A stretch of 28,102 nt of DNA from DATFLS01 sp964413425 (GCA_964413425.1 CAYPST010000052.1:1-28102); one strand, 5' to 3'; shown: positions 1 to 7,184, counted from the first letter of the stretch. Numbers and translations are program-made. Notes: generated from the sequence alone by a model not told the origin.

Positions 1-2
1 TG

Positions 3-554
3 AAGATGTGTTCTCTCCAGAATAAACATAAGTCAGGGTCAGCATCTTGGATCAGCACCATATTTTCTAAACACTCTCATGTCATTGGATTCCATCTGCC
101 TCAGTACTGTTTCAACTTCGGCGGGGCCGTCCAGAGTACTCTGGGTTACGACTGGAATCGTGAGAAATATGAAACGTATGTTGGTGACCGGGTGGTGAAA
201 CTCCTTCCCAGAGGAATCGGCGTCAATTTCAGTTATTTCGATGGCCTGGGGGGATCGGAAGAAACGACAAGCAAAGCCAGGGAGATTAAAAAAGCGATGA
301 ACGCCCGGCATGATGAGCGGGGAGCACTGGTCCTGGGTGAGCTGGCCGGGGTCGCCCGGGAATTTCCTGATCTGGTGGCAGTGAATCCCTTTGATATCGA
401 AAGGGGAGCGAGTGCCATTAAGGATGCACTGGAGATGCCGGAACAAAAAAGGAAGGACACTATGCAGCGAATGCGCCGGCATGTGCGCGAAAAGGACGAA
501 AAGGATCTGAAATGGTGGATCGAGGAAAACTTGAACAGATTAGTGGAAGTATAG
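3..554 (+). pseudogene. Remnant of a GT20 (OtsA-like, trehalose-6-phosphate synthase family) glycosyltransferase
   Basis: The frame is open from the window edge to the TAG at 552-554, and the ATG at 6 lies just outside the terminal repeat. From about residue 25 it resembles GT20 enzymes: a GFHLPQYCFNF segment like the GFHtxxYxxNF of OtsA, then VVKLLPRGIGVNF like the fPiGID region. It then jumps to the family's C-terminal part: LVLGELAGVAREFPD, VNPFDIE, and the basic MQRMRRHV tail. Roughly 130 residues normally lying between these segments, including the catalytic DGMNLV region, are missing, and the N-terminal half is absent. At 182 residues it is well under half the usual 450-500. I read it as a deleted, non-functional gene truncated at its 5' side by the repeat. 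A chimeric contig end is the alternative. Confidence 0.6.
19..73. repeat. Left copy of a 55-bp inverted repeat shared with the right end of the window
   Basis: The reverse complement of this stretch matches 28048-28102 at 53 of 55 positions. The match ends abruptly at 73, where the OtsA-like coding similarity begins. On the minus strand it can be read as a short peptide beginning CLENMVLIQDA and continuing to the window edge. Both differences from the right copy fall in third codon positions of that reading, one synonymous and one Glu/Asp. An in-frame stop lies two codons upstream in this copy, so it is at best a fragment. It could be a mobile-element end, an interspersed repeat or a duplicated gene fragment. 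Confidence 0.9.
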
Positions 555-560
555 TTACCT

Positions 561-720
561 ATGCCGGAGTATGATGGTGGCTCCACGAATCATCTGGGAG
601 AAAATGCCCGGAAGTATGTCCAGGAAAACGTTTTGTTCCCGCATTATCTGAAAAACTGGCTTCTGGGGTTCCATTCGGTTCATATGAACGGGCAGGGAAC
701 TGTGCGGCTCTTGAGCCGTG
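561..720 (+). pseudogene. Possible C-terminal scrap of a GT4 glycosyltransferase (trehalose synthase-like)
   Basis: A 92-residue frame begins at 561, seven bases after the OtsA-like remnant. Its residues 12-37 (LGENARKYVQENVLFPHYL and onward) fit the usual C-terminal helix of GT4 glucosyltransferases such as TreT, which end in a pattern like lGxxAxxxVxxNFLxxrxLxxyL. Nothing recognisable lies before or after it, and from about residue 45 the frame looks non-coding, rich in Ser, Arg and Cys. No catalytic domain is present. With the neighbouring OtsA-like piece it suggests a decayed disaccharide (trehalose-type) synthesis locus. The assignment rests on one short motif and is tentative. The rest of 555-835 shows no gene. 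Confidence 0.35.
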
Positions 721-835
721 CGCTATGGGACAGCGGCCCCATCATCGCTTATTCGTGCAATCCTGTGCCTTGTCATAGGTCCCTTTTCTCACGCTCCCGT
801 GTTTTATATCTTTGGATGCTTAAGAAGCGGAGACG

Positions 836-2347
836 ATGAATCCGGAGCAGCATAACAGACAGCATCTTTCGCGCATTATCCTGGGGATTATGCTTGGCGT
901 ATTCCTGGCCGGGATAGACGGAACTGTGGTCAGTACGGCTATGCCCACCATCGTGACAGAACTGGGTGGGCTGGCGATATACAGCTGGGTCTTCACCAGC
1001 TATATGCTCACCGGGGCGATTTCGATGCCCATCTTTGGAAAGCTCTGTGATGTCATCGGAATCAAGCGCAATTTTTATGCGGCGGTGTTCCTGTTCCTGC
1101 TGGGGTCAATCCTGAGCGGACTCTCGGTGAATATGGTGCAGCTGGTTGGTTTTCGAGCCATCCAGGGATTAGGGGCAGGAGGGATGTTTTCCGTCCCGTA
1201 TGCCCTGATCGGGAAGGTGTTTCCTCCGCACCAGCGTGGCCGGGCGCTGGGGTACACCAGCGCTGTCTGGGGGATTTCCAGTATACTGGGCCCGCTGCTG
1301 GGGTCCGCCATTGTCATGACCCTGAGCTGGCGGTGGGTGTTCTACCTGAATATTCCGTTCGGTATCAGTTCGGTCTATCTCATAAAAGTTTCTTATCAGG
1401 AGGTGCAGATTCCGGAAGAAAAACAACCGGTGGATTATTCGGGAGCCCTCCTGCTCATGATTTCCATTACCCTGCTCCTGCTGGGATTTTTGCGGTTCGG
1501 CCAGCGGATTTCCTTCTGGCACTGGAGTGTGATCGGGCTGTTGCTAACGGCTGGCATAACTTTCGCCCTCTTTGTGCATATCGAACGCCGGGTTCGGGAT
1601 CCCATCTTTCCACTGGAATTCTTTGGGCTGCCGGTGTTCCGCCTGACAAACCTCATTGCACTGCTGGGGGGATTTATCATTCTGGGGCTCATCTCGTATG
1701 TGCCGCTCTATGTCCAGGCCAGCAAAGGGGGCGATGCGATCACGGCGGGCGTGGTGATCATGCCGCTGTCTATCGGCTGGTCCGGCGCCAGTTTCATCAC
1801 CGGGAGAGTAATTCACCGAACCGGCGGGCGGGTGATGATTATCTATGGGATGCTCCTGCTGGTGATTGGGTGTTCGGGGGCACTCTGGATAAATGAAACC
1901 ACGCCTTTGTGGTTCATCATTCTGTATATGCTCACCCTGGGGATAGGTATGGGCATGCAAACGCCCGGGGTTCTGGTGACGCTCCAAAATGCGGTTGATA
2001 TCTCGGTCATGGGGGTAGTGACCGCTTCGCAGCAGTTGGCCCGGCGTATCGGCGCAACACTCGGAGTGAGCCTGATGGGAGCGGTATTGACGAATATTTT
2101 TGTTAACGGAGTGGTGGGAGTGAAATCGACAGAACTTTATGCTACTTTACCAGAGCAGATACAGTCGCAGTTTAACGAACCGACCTCCCTGCTGACCGGA
2201 GATGTCCGGGCGCTGTTGCCGGCGGACTTGCTGGAGCCGCTCCTGGGAGCATTCAGCACGGCAATCGCGGGTATTTTCGGCATCGGATTGGCAGCCGCGC
2301 TGGTGGGAACCGCCCTGGCCATCCGCATTCGAAAGGGGACCGGGTGA
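836..2347 (+). CDS. MFS multidrug efflux transporter, DHA2 (EmrB/QacA) family, 14 TM
   Basis: A 503-residue, very hydrophobic protein predicted to export drugs or other amphiphiles in exchange for protons across the inner membrane. The first helix carries GIDGTVVSTAMPTI, the DHA2-type motif D1 with the membrane Asp. The loop after helix 2 has GKLCDVIGIKRNFY, matching MFS motif A, and the fifth-helix region has GPLLGSAIVMTLSWRWVFYLN, motif-C-like. Length and the even spread of about 14 hydrophobic segments fit the 14-helix subgroup rather than 12-helix DHA1. The ATG has a purine-rich site (gcggag) a few bases upstream. No membrane-fusion (EmrA) partner adjoins it, so it probably works alone or with an unlinked partner. 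The substrate cannot be inferred. The gene looks intact although it follows directly on decayed sequence. Confidence 0.9.
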   Translation: MNPEQHNRQHLSRIILGIMLGVFLAGIDGTVVSTAMPTIVTELGGLAIYSWVFTSYMLTGAISMPIFGKLCDVIGIKRNFYAAVFLFLLGSILSGLSVNMVQLVGFRAIQGLGAGGMFSVPYALIGKVFPPHQRGRALGYTSAVWGISSILGPLLGSAIVMTLSWRWVFYLNIPFGISSVYLIKVSYQEVQIPEEKQPVDYSGALLLMISITLLLLGFLRFGQRISFWHWSVIGLLLTAGITFALFVHIERRVRDPIFPLEFFGLPVFRLTNLIALLGGFIILGLISYVPLYVQASKGGDAITAGVVIMPLSIGWSGASFITGRVIHRTGGRVMIIYGMLLLVIGCSGALWINETTPLWFIILYMLTLGIGMGMQTPGVLVTLQNAVDISVMGVVTASQQLARRIGATLGVSLMGAVLTNIFVNGVVGVKSTELYATLPEQIQSQFNEPTSLLTGDVRALLPADLLEPLLGAFSTAIAGIFGIGLAAALVGTALAIRIRKGTG

Positions 2348-2392
2348 ATATCAGGCTATAATAACGGTTCACTATATTTAGAGGAGAGCAAG

Positions 2393-2869
2393 ATGAAAAA
2401 AATAGTACTCCTTATTGGAATTCTGCTGCTCGGGTGTGGTGGAGGAATACAGAACGACACACCTTTACCCAATTCTATTCAGGACATGACGTTACGGAAG
2501 ATAATCGAAGGTGAGGAAGCCGATCAGGTAATTACCCAACTGCATCAGAAGGAGGTTACTTCCGCCACGAATTATATAGGCGAGTATCAGGGATCGGATT
2601 ACAGCAGCACCCTATATCTTACCGTCTACCAGGATTCGAGTCAGGCCCTAACTGATTTGCATAAAATGGCAGAGCGGATTCAGGATCCGCAGGTTGGCGG
2701 GCAGATGGGATTTCAACATGTGCGCCAGCTGACCAGTTACGGGAACAATGTGTACATGACGCTTCAGAACCAGCGGGCCCACTTCTTCTATGTGATACGG
2801 AATAAGTTATACTGGCTGGACACCAATCCGCGCGTGGCGCTGGCGGCGATTAAACAGTTGCTTTCCTGA
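2393..2869 (+). CDS. Small lipoprotein of unknown function
   Basis: A 158-residue protein starting MKKIVLLIGILLLGCGG: a short basic N-terminus, a hydrophobic core and a lipobox LLGC with the acylated Cys at residue 15. It is expected to be lipidated and anchored in the inner or outer membrane. The mature part contains a soluble alpha/beta-looking stretch (YQGSDYSSTLYLTVYQD, then VRQLTSYGNNVYMTLQNQRAHFFYVIRNKLYWLD) that resembles small substrate- or sugar-sensing lipoprotein folds, but I do not recognise a family. AGGAGAG sits about 6 bases before the ATG. A TATAAT hexamer lies in the 45-bp gap after the transporter, without a good -35, so it may be co-transcribed with the transporter or have its own weak promoter. 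Confidence 0.75.
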   Translation: MKKIVLLIGILLLGCGGGIQNDTPLPNSIQDMTLRKIIEGEEADQVITQLHQKEVTSATNYIGEYQGSDYSSTLYLTVYQDSSQALTDLHKMAERIQDPQVGGQMGFQHVRQLTSYGNNVYMTLQNQRAHFFYVIRNKLYWLDTNPRVALAAIKQLLS

Positions 2870-3438
2870 GTGGCCTGTCACCCCTGAAGTTAGTTTTCGG
2901 AATCACCCGGAGCAAGGCAGGAAGGGCCGTCCAGATTAGTGAAGGGAAAACTAACCCGGTAATCGCCACACCGGTAAAGCGAAAAAAGCCGTCCGCACCT
3001 CTCCTGACAGCCGGAACGATATACGTTTCCGGGTGTTTTATTTCGGTGATTTCGGATTTCTGTTCAATCAACTGAATCCACTCTCAAATATCCACTGGGA
3101 GCATGTCGGGTCTGACGTCTGCCTCGCCTGTCCCAGGCTCTCAGGAAGGAATCGGACCGGCTTCGATTGAAATGGCACGGGAGCCCTGTGTTTTTATCAC
3201 ACCTCAGTGCAGTCAAAAGGACCATGGGTAATGGCTGGTGATTCTTTCCCGGCTGATTTGGATTTCTCGCAAATTCATCTGACCATTTATTGCCGTCGTC
3301 CGAGGGTCTCACAAAACTTAACAGGTGAAGATTTTATGGTTAACATATCAACATATTCCTCTCTTCGAGTATACCCCCGCTGACCAGAACAAGGGGCACC
3401 AATACATGGATAAGTCAAACAGGGAGGAGTGGGAGATG
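2870..3438. other. Intergenic region between convergent lipoprotein and mutY genes; no gene seen
   Basis: This 569-bp gap separates converging genes. The open frames in it (for example minus-strand 2850-3071 and 3064-3312, plus-strand 3325-3789) lack a ribosome site, have biased composition or run antisense into mutY, and show no family resemblance. No convincing terminator hairpin with a T-run is visible for either gene. A 28-bp stretch at 3295-3322 resembles 14901-14926 in another gap. The gap is long for this otherwise compact window and may hold a dead gene or an unrecognised RNA. Confidence 0.5.
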
Positions 3439-4227
3439 TTAATTCGCAGAGGATTCCTGGTCTGGGGCAAAAGGGACATACGGTTCGGCGGCTTTGGCGA
3501 ACTGCGGACCGGTCTCGGCATACGGTATCTCCATCTGCGGGTTCCGGCGGCGTTCGTATTCTATGCAGAAAGACCGCATGGGGCAGATCCCGCATTTCGG
3601 ACGCTGGGCCGGGCAGATTTTTGCGCCGAAGTCCATCAGTGCCTGGTTGAATTCCCAGACGATTTTTGGTGTAATCAGCTCGCCAGCCAGCTTCCAGATC
3701 CGCTTCTCCTGCCTGGCCGGGGAGGAATGCCGCCGCTGCACGAAGATTCGTTCCAGGACCCGTTTCACATTGGTGTCAACAATGGGTGAGGGCTGCACAA
3801 AAGCGAAGCTGGCAATGGCTCCGGCGGTGTACCGGCCCACGCCTGGCAATGCGACCAATTCTTCTATTTTCACAGGAAAGTGCCCGTCGTATTCGTTTAC
3901 AATGATAGTGGCAGTCTTATGTAGATTCCGGGCGCGGTTGTAGTATCCGAGGCCATCCCAGATCTGTAAAACCGCTTCTTCGGTTGCCGCAGCCAGATCT
4001 TGAACGGTTGGAAAGGTGTCAAGAAACCGGGTATAGTACTCTCTCACCCGATCCACCTGAGTCTGCTGGAGCATGACTTCGGAGACCAGTATCTGGTAGG
4101 GGTTTCGGGTTCTCCGCCATGGGAGATCTCTGCCGAATCGCCGGAACCAATGGAGTATTGTGTGCACGAACAGCCGCTTCCTCGCCATCCGGGAGATCTC
4201 TGTGGGTTGCAGTATTCTGATACTCAC
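3439..4227 (-). CDS. mutY: Adenine DNA glycosylase MutY, short form without the C-terminal 8-oxoG-recognition domain
   Basis: This HhH-GPD base-excision enzyme removes adenine mispaired with 8-oxoguanine. The 262-residue protein shows PWRRTRNPYQILVSEVMLQQ with catalytic Glu50, a helix-hairpin-helix LPGVGRYTAGAI (127-138), catalytic Asp151 in VDTNVKR, and a complete 4Fe-4S ligand set Cys205-X6-Cys212-X2-Cys215-X5-Cys221. Only about 40 residues follow the cluster, whereas classical MutY (about 350) has a Nudix-like domain there that recognises 8-oxoG. It could therefore be a relaxed MutY or a MIG-like G/T mismatch glycosylase. The GTG start overlaps the stop of the upstream Nudix gene (GTGA) and has GGGAG about 9 bases before it, implying translational coupling. 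It is the last gene of the radical SAM-DUF4416-mutT-mutY operon. Confidence 0.93.
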   Translation of the reverse strand: MSIRILQPTEISRMARKRLFVHTILHWFRRFGRDLPWRRTRNPYQILVSEVMLQQTQVDRVREYYTRFLDTFPTVQDLAAATEEAVLQIWDGLGYYNRARNLHKTATIIVNEYDGHFPVKIEELVALPGVGRYTAGAIASFAFVQPSPIVDTNVKRVLERIFVQRRHSSPARQEKRIWKLAGELITPKIVWEFNQALMDFGAKICPAQRPKCGICPMRSFCIEYERRRNPQMEIPYAETGPQFAKAAEPYVPFAPDQESSAN

Positions 4228-4640
4228 GGCAGAATCTCCCGACCTTTGACCTGCAGGTGTTCAAGCAGGTCGTGGTCGCCCTCCAGAAAATCGTATTGTC
4301 CTAACCGGTCCGGCGACACCCACTGCATATCCGTGAAATTCAGATTCTGTGGTTCGGAATCGTAATCGGTGATCAGATAGAAAGCGAGATGGACGTGCAA
4401 CCCATCTTGATAGTGATAGTTATAACTCAGGATTTTCTCGCCGATCCGGGTTTCGATACCTAACTCTTCCTTCAATTCTCTTCCAAGAGCCTGCCGGGGG
4501 GGTTCTTCCGGCGTGACTTTACCTCCGGGGAATTCCCACTTCAATGGCCGGGTGTCACTCCGCTGCCGCTGGCAGATTAACACCTTTCCATCTCTGGGAA
4601 TAATCCCGGCGACAACCATGATTGGTGCATGTGCAGTCAT
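4224..4640 (-). CDS. mutT: MutT-type Nudix hydrolase, probable (oxo)nucleoside triphosphate pyrophosphatase
   Basis: Hydrolyses a nucleoside triphosphate to the monophosphate and PPi; MutT itself clears 8-oxo-dGTP from the pool. The protein carries a perfect Nudix box GX5EX7REUXEEXGU: Gly40, Glu46, Arg54-Glu55, Glu58-Glu59, Gly61-Ile62, numbered from the ATG used here. It is preceded by WEFPGG, the MutT/CTP-pyrophosphohydrolase version. An in-frame TTG at 4676, directly after the DUF4416 stop codon, would add 12 residues. I prefer the ATG at 4640 because MTAHAPIMVVAGII matches where MutT family proteins begin. The last bases overlap the mutY start. MutT and MutY act on the same lesion (GO system), which makes the coupling functional. 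True substrate preference cannot be read from sequence. Confidence 0.85.
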   Translation of the reverse strand: MTAHAPIMVVAGIIPRDGKVLICQRQRSDTRPLKWEFPGGKVTPEEPPRQALGRELKEELGIETRIGEKILSYNYHYQDGLHVHLAFYLITDYDSEPQNLNFTDMQWVSPDRLGQYDFLEGDHDLLEHLQVKGREILP

Positions 4641-4676
4641 ATTTATTCTTGGCCTGTCGTACTGTTCAAGGTTCAA

Positions 4677-5243
4677 CTATTCATCGGTTGAATTCGGTTG
4701 GACTGCTGACTCGAGTCTCAAGAGCCGGTCGAGCTCCGACCGGGCCCGGGACCAGAACTGCAGAGCCGCCGGTGTCCGGTAATCTTTGTACGTCCACGGC
4801 AGTGAGCGGAATTCCTTGTGCATGTATTGCAGCGTCACCTCCGCATAAATCCGGTCCCGGATATAAATCCGATGGGAGTACCCTTTGGCGCTGAACAACA
4901 CCAGTTTCGATAAAGTAAGATAGCCGGGGTCTATGTTGACCGGTCTCGGCGAATCGGAGTGCTCACTGAATGCGTTTTCCCTGGAATTCGACCAGATTTT
5001 CCACTGCTCGGCGCCTTCCACCTCCCTGAGCGCCTGGATATAATAGAAGTATTTCGTGATGTCTCCTCCCATTTCATCATCATAGTAATGCGTAAAATCC
5101 TGGACCGAAAAAGGTGTACTCAGGACGACCGTTCCCCGGAAATACCCGGTTAAGTCATTTTTAATATTACTGACGTCAACCTCCGGGGTCACCATAATGG
5201 CGCCGGTGGGCAGCACGGTGTGTGGCGGATATCTTTTTCCCAT
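4677..5243 (-). CDS. DUF4416 family protein
   Basis: A 188-residue soluble protein with the conserved blocks of DUF4416 as I recall them: an N-terminal FRGTVVLSTPFSV strand, YYDDEMGGDITKYFY (53-67), PVNIDPGYLTLSKLVL (101-116), HRIYIRDRIYAEVTLQY (124-140) and LPWTYKDYRTP (148-158). The invariant Asp/Glu/His/Tyr-rich motifs suggest an enzyme or metal/nucleotide binder, but no activity is established to my knowledge. The ATG shares its A with the TGA stop of the radical SAM gene upstream, and its own stop is followed almost immediately by the Nudix gene. It is therefore almost certainly co-translated with both. No signal peptide or membrane segment is seen. Confidence 0.8.
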   Translation of the reverse strand: MGKRYPPHTVLPTGAIMVTPEVDVSNIKNDLTGYFRGTVVLSTPFSVQDFTHYYDDEMGGDITKYFYYIQALREVEGAEQWKIWSNSRENAFSEHSDSPRPVNIDPGYLTLSKLVLFSAKGYSHRIYIRDRIYAEVTLQYMHKEFRSLPWTYKDYRTPAALQFWSRARSELDRLLRLESAVQPNSTDE

Positions 5244-6622
5244 CAGACCGGGACCGCCTTCAGTTTCTGGTTCAGGTCTTTTCCGTACTGCCGCAGGGCG
5301 GAATAATCCTCGTAGGACATGTCGGCAGTACGCAAGGGATAGATGGTATTATTCAGTAAGAGGGGATCTGTGTTGGGATCGAGGTCATATTGGGTCACGG
5401 CTCGCTGGAAATCTGCCGTCCCCGGAATAGGCGTGAAGCTGGCCAGCCGAATTCTGGCGCCGGCCCGGTGGACGAATTCGAGGGAGCGCCGGACTTCCTG
5501 GTCTGTCTGACCCGGGAGCCCCATCATGACGTACACTTCGATCTGATTCCTGGGATAGCCGGCTTTTTCCAGGATCTCCATGGCCCGGAGGAAGCTGGTG
5601 TTGGTGACCTTATGATTCATATCCGGACGCCTGCCTTCGTCGGAGGTCTCGAAACTCAACCGGAGTGTCCGGAAGTTGGCGGCGGCCATCTTTTCTGCCA
5701 GCTGCCGGTCGATCATCCTGGCGAACAGGCCGTTCGGGGTATGGAACCGCGTGTCGAGATCACTTGTAATCACACGATCGAGAATGGCTTCTATATGTTT
5801 CCGTTTTTTGAAGAAGAGGGCATCGTCGTAGAAAACCACATCCTTTACGCCATATTGCTCTGTGTTATGGCTGATCTCATCGAATACCGATTGCGGCCTG
5901 CGTTGAAAAAACCGATCGTTCAACTGATGGGTAGCACAGAAAGTGCACCGATACGGACAGCCCCTGGCAGTCAGTACAACGAGCGCTGAGAGCTCCGGAT
6001 ACAGATCCCACGGCACCCCGGGGTTGCTCTGGGGATGGCCCGGGATGAAGGGCTGGTGGATATCGAAATATTCGTCCAGCCAACGGACGGCGGCCACTTC
6101 TCCGTAGCCCTGCACAACATAATCGATGCCAGGCAGAGTGGATGCATGCCCGGGACAGAGCGTGGCATAGACTCCTCCCAGGATAATGGGAGCTCCTGGG
6201 AATTGCCGCTTCAGTCGCCGGGCCACCGCTTCCACTCCTTTGTACCAGTACGTCATGAAACTGGTCACCAGGATAGCGTCAGGGGGTTCCATATACTCAA
6301 CTTGCTGGTCGAATACTTCGTCAGTGTACCCATATCGGGCGAAATGGCGGGGAACCCAGGAGAGCATCCCGGGTTTCTCGATTATCTGGCGATGAAACTT
6401 CCCTCGTCCGTCCGGTTTGCGATGCCCGGGACCTTCCAGTCTTCGCATGTCCGGATGGTTTCGGTCCAGACAATCCAGCAGATGGAGGCGATATCCGTTT
6501 CTACGCAGTGCTGCTCCCACATATAAAAGGCCCAGAGGTTTTATCCAGAGATCATAGGCGGCAAAGTCATGGATCCAGGGATTGACCAGCCAGATGTTTT
6601 TCTGTTCTCGTCGTGTTATCAT
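5243..6622 (-). CDS. Radical SAM protein with N-terminal B12-binding-like domain
   Basis: A 459-residue protein of the B12-binding/radical SAM class (MiaB-like/Elp3-like core). The N-terminal about 190 residues look like the Rossmann-type cobalamin-binding fold (PLGLLYVGAALRRNGY; PPDAILVTSFMTYWY; PIILGGVYATLCP; GYGEVAA), although no DxHxxG cobalt-ligating motif is visible. The core follows with the 4Fe-4S ligands Cys222-X3-Cys226-X2-Cys229 (ARGCPYRCTFCA), then VVFYDDALFF, RLSFETSDEG, VYVMMGLPGQTDQE and TPIPGT, typical of the barrel. The substrate is unknown; the family includes methyltransferases and other radical enzymes. It heads an operon with DUF4416, mutT and mutY. The start codon is ATG with GAGG only two bases away, so initiation may be modest. 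A repeat-like element lies in its leader. Confidence 0.87.
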   Translation of the reverse strand: MITRREQKNIWLVNPWIHDFAAYDLWIKPLGLLYVGAALRRNGYRLHLLDCLDRNHPDMRRLEGPGHRKPDGRGKFHRQIIEKPGMLSWVPRHFARYGYTDEVFDQQVEYMEPPDAILVTSFMTYWYKGVEAVARRLKRQFPGAPIILGGVYATLCPGHASTLPGIDYVVQGYGEVAAVRWLDEYFDIHQPFIPGHPQSNPGVPWDLYPELSALVVLTARGCPYRCTFCATHQLNDRFFQRRPQSVFDEISHNTEQYGVKDVVFYDDALFFKKRKHIEAILDRVITSDLDTRFHTPNGLFARMIDRQLAEKMAAANFRTLRLSFETSDEGRRPDMNHKVTNTSFLRAMEILEKAGYPRNQIEVYVMMGLPGQTDQEVRRSLEFVHRAGARIRLASFTPIPGTADFQRAVTQYDLDPNTDPLLLNNTIYPLRTADMSYEDYSALRQYGKDLNQKLKAVPV

Positions 6623-6643
6623 AGCCTCAATTATTCATGCATC

Positions 6644-6760
6644 TCAGAAGGATGGCATGCAGAAGACGGTGAGATGCCCCGGTGTCATCCCCACCGGGTA
6701 CATTTCGAAGAGATCCTCCGAGAGGAGTCCTTTGAACCTTCGGGATAAGGAAATAGATCC
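6644..6760. repeat. Hairpin-rich, repeat-like (REP/HPSE-type) element in the leader of the radical SAM operon
   Basis: This stretch is built from small palindromes: a 7-bp stem CCCGGTG/CACCGGG with a 7-base loop (6678-6698) and CCTC-CGA-GAGG (6715-6725). Read on the minus strand it contains GGATCTCTTCGAA and GGTGGGGATGACA, and one frame gives CHPSE. This is the flavour of interspersed palindromic repeats familiar from many bacterial genomes. A related core (tcgaagagatcc) recurs at 27923-27934, though a 12-mer match alone is expected by chance. No second full copy exists in the window, so its repeat nature is an inference from style. Confidence 0.4.
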
Positions 6761-6779
6761 ATAGGGGCGAAAAGCGGTC

Positions 6780-6808
6780 GGTATCGAGCATAGTAAAATT
6801 TTCGTCAA
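6780..6808 (-). promoter_or_regulatory. Weak sigma70-like promoter candidate for the radical SAM-DUF4416-mutT-mutY operon
   Basis: On the minus strand TTGACG (6808-6803) matches the -35 consensus at 5 of 6. GATACC (6785-6780) is a poor -10, three of six, at a 17-base spacing. Transcription from here would include the palindromic element before the radical SAM start. If this organism uses a Bacteroidetes-type sigma factor these rules do not apply. Confidence 0.25.
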
Positions 6809-6957
6809 AGATGACTGCCTATTCAAGCGCACGTATCTCTGATATGTGCAGCCTTATGTACTTATGTCCATTTGCACTGATATATACCTTGGATGTGGGA
6901 GCGGAATATCTGCGGTTATCTGTTTCTTCTGTATCAATCAGTCCCACGGGGATCCCC

Positions 6958-6985
6958 TTGTGATGTGCTATTTTTTATTTATAAT
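6958..6985 (+). promoter_or_regulatory. Promoter candidate for the DUF502 gene
   Basis: TTGTGA (4 of 6 matches to -35), a 16-base spacer and a perfect TATAAT (6980-6985) lie in an AT-rich stretch. Initiation would be near 6992, giving a leader of about 190 bases that contains the inverted repeat at 7053-7073. Seen by eye only; AT-rich regions produce such matches by chance. Confidence 0.38.
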
Positions 6986-7052
6986 TCGAATATAGGGACA
7001 AATATATTGTCTTCTCCAATGAAGCGCAATCTATCCGGTTTCAAGGGGAATA

Positions 7053-7073
7053 GCAAGTCTCGAATCGACTTGC
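7053..7073. repeat. Perfect 7-bp inverted repeat upstream of DUF502
   Basis: GCAAGTC and GACTTGC flank a 7-base loop TCGAATC. It sits between the promoter candidate and the DUF502 start, so it could be an operator or an RNA hairpin. No T-run follows, so it is not a standard terminator. Confidence 0.4.
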
Positions 7074-7184
7074 AGTTCACAGAGAGTCGGATTACATTTT
7101 CACGCCCAGGAGAGATGAGCAATAAGACTGATATAAAAGGTGCTCTCACTACACGGGAAATAGAAAGTAAAAGAAAGTATCCTT

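Larger units (their letters stand above)
6623..7184. other. Divergent intergenic region between the radical SAM operon and DUF502
   Basis: About 560 bp without a credible gene. It contains, from left to right, a GC-rich palindromic repeat-like stretch (6644-6760), a weak minus-strand promoter candidate (6780-6808), an AT-rich section with a plus-strand promoter candidate (6958-6985), and a perfect 7-bp inverted repeat at 7053-7073. The plus frame 6893-7297 overlaps the DUF502 start in another frame and has no coding character. The region therefore looks regulatory in both directions. Confidence 0.5.

Noticed and set aside
1333..1896. Plus-strand 187-codon frame within the transporter gene
   Set aside because: It is an alternative frame of the DHA2 transporter, rich in Ala, Gly, Pro, His and Arg as expected of a shadow.
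3325..3789. Plus-strand 154-codon frame over the mutY 3' part
   Set aside because: Antisense to mutY with its intact Fe-S cysteines, and no homology or ribosome site.
5390..6526. Plus-strand open frames of 199 and 163 codons opposite the radical SAM gene
   Set aside because: They mirror the coding strand of a clear radical SAM protein and show no motifs of their own.
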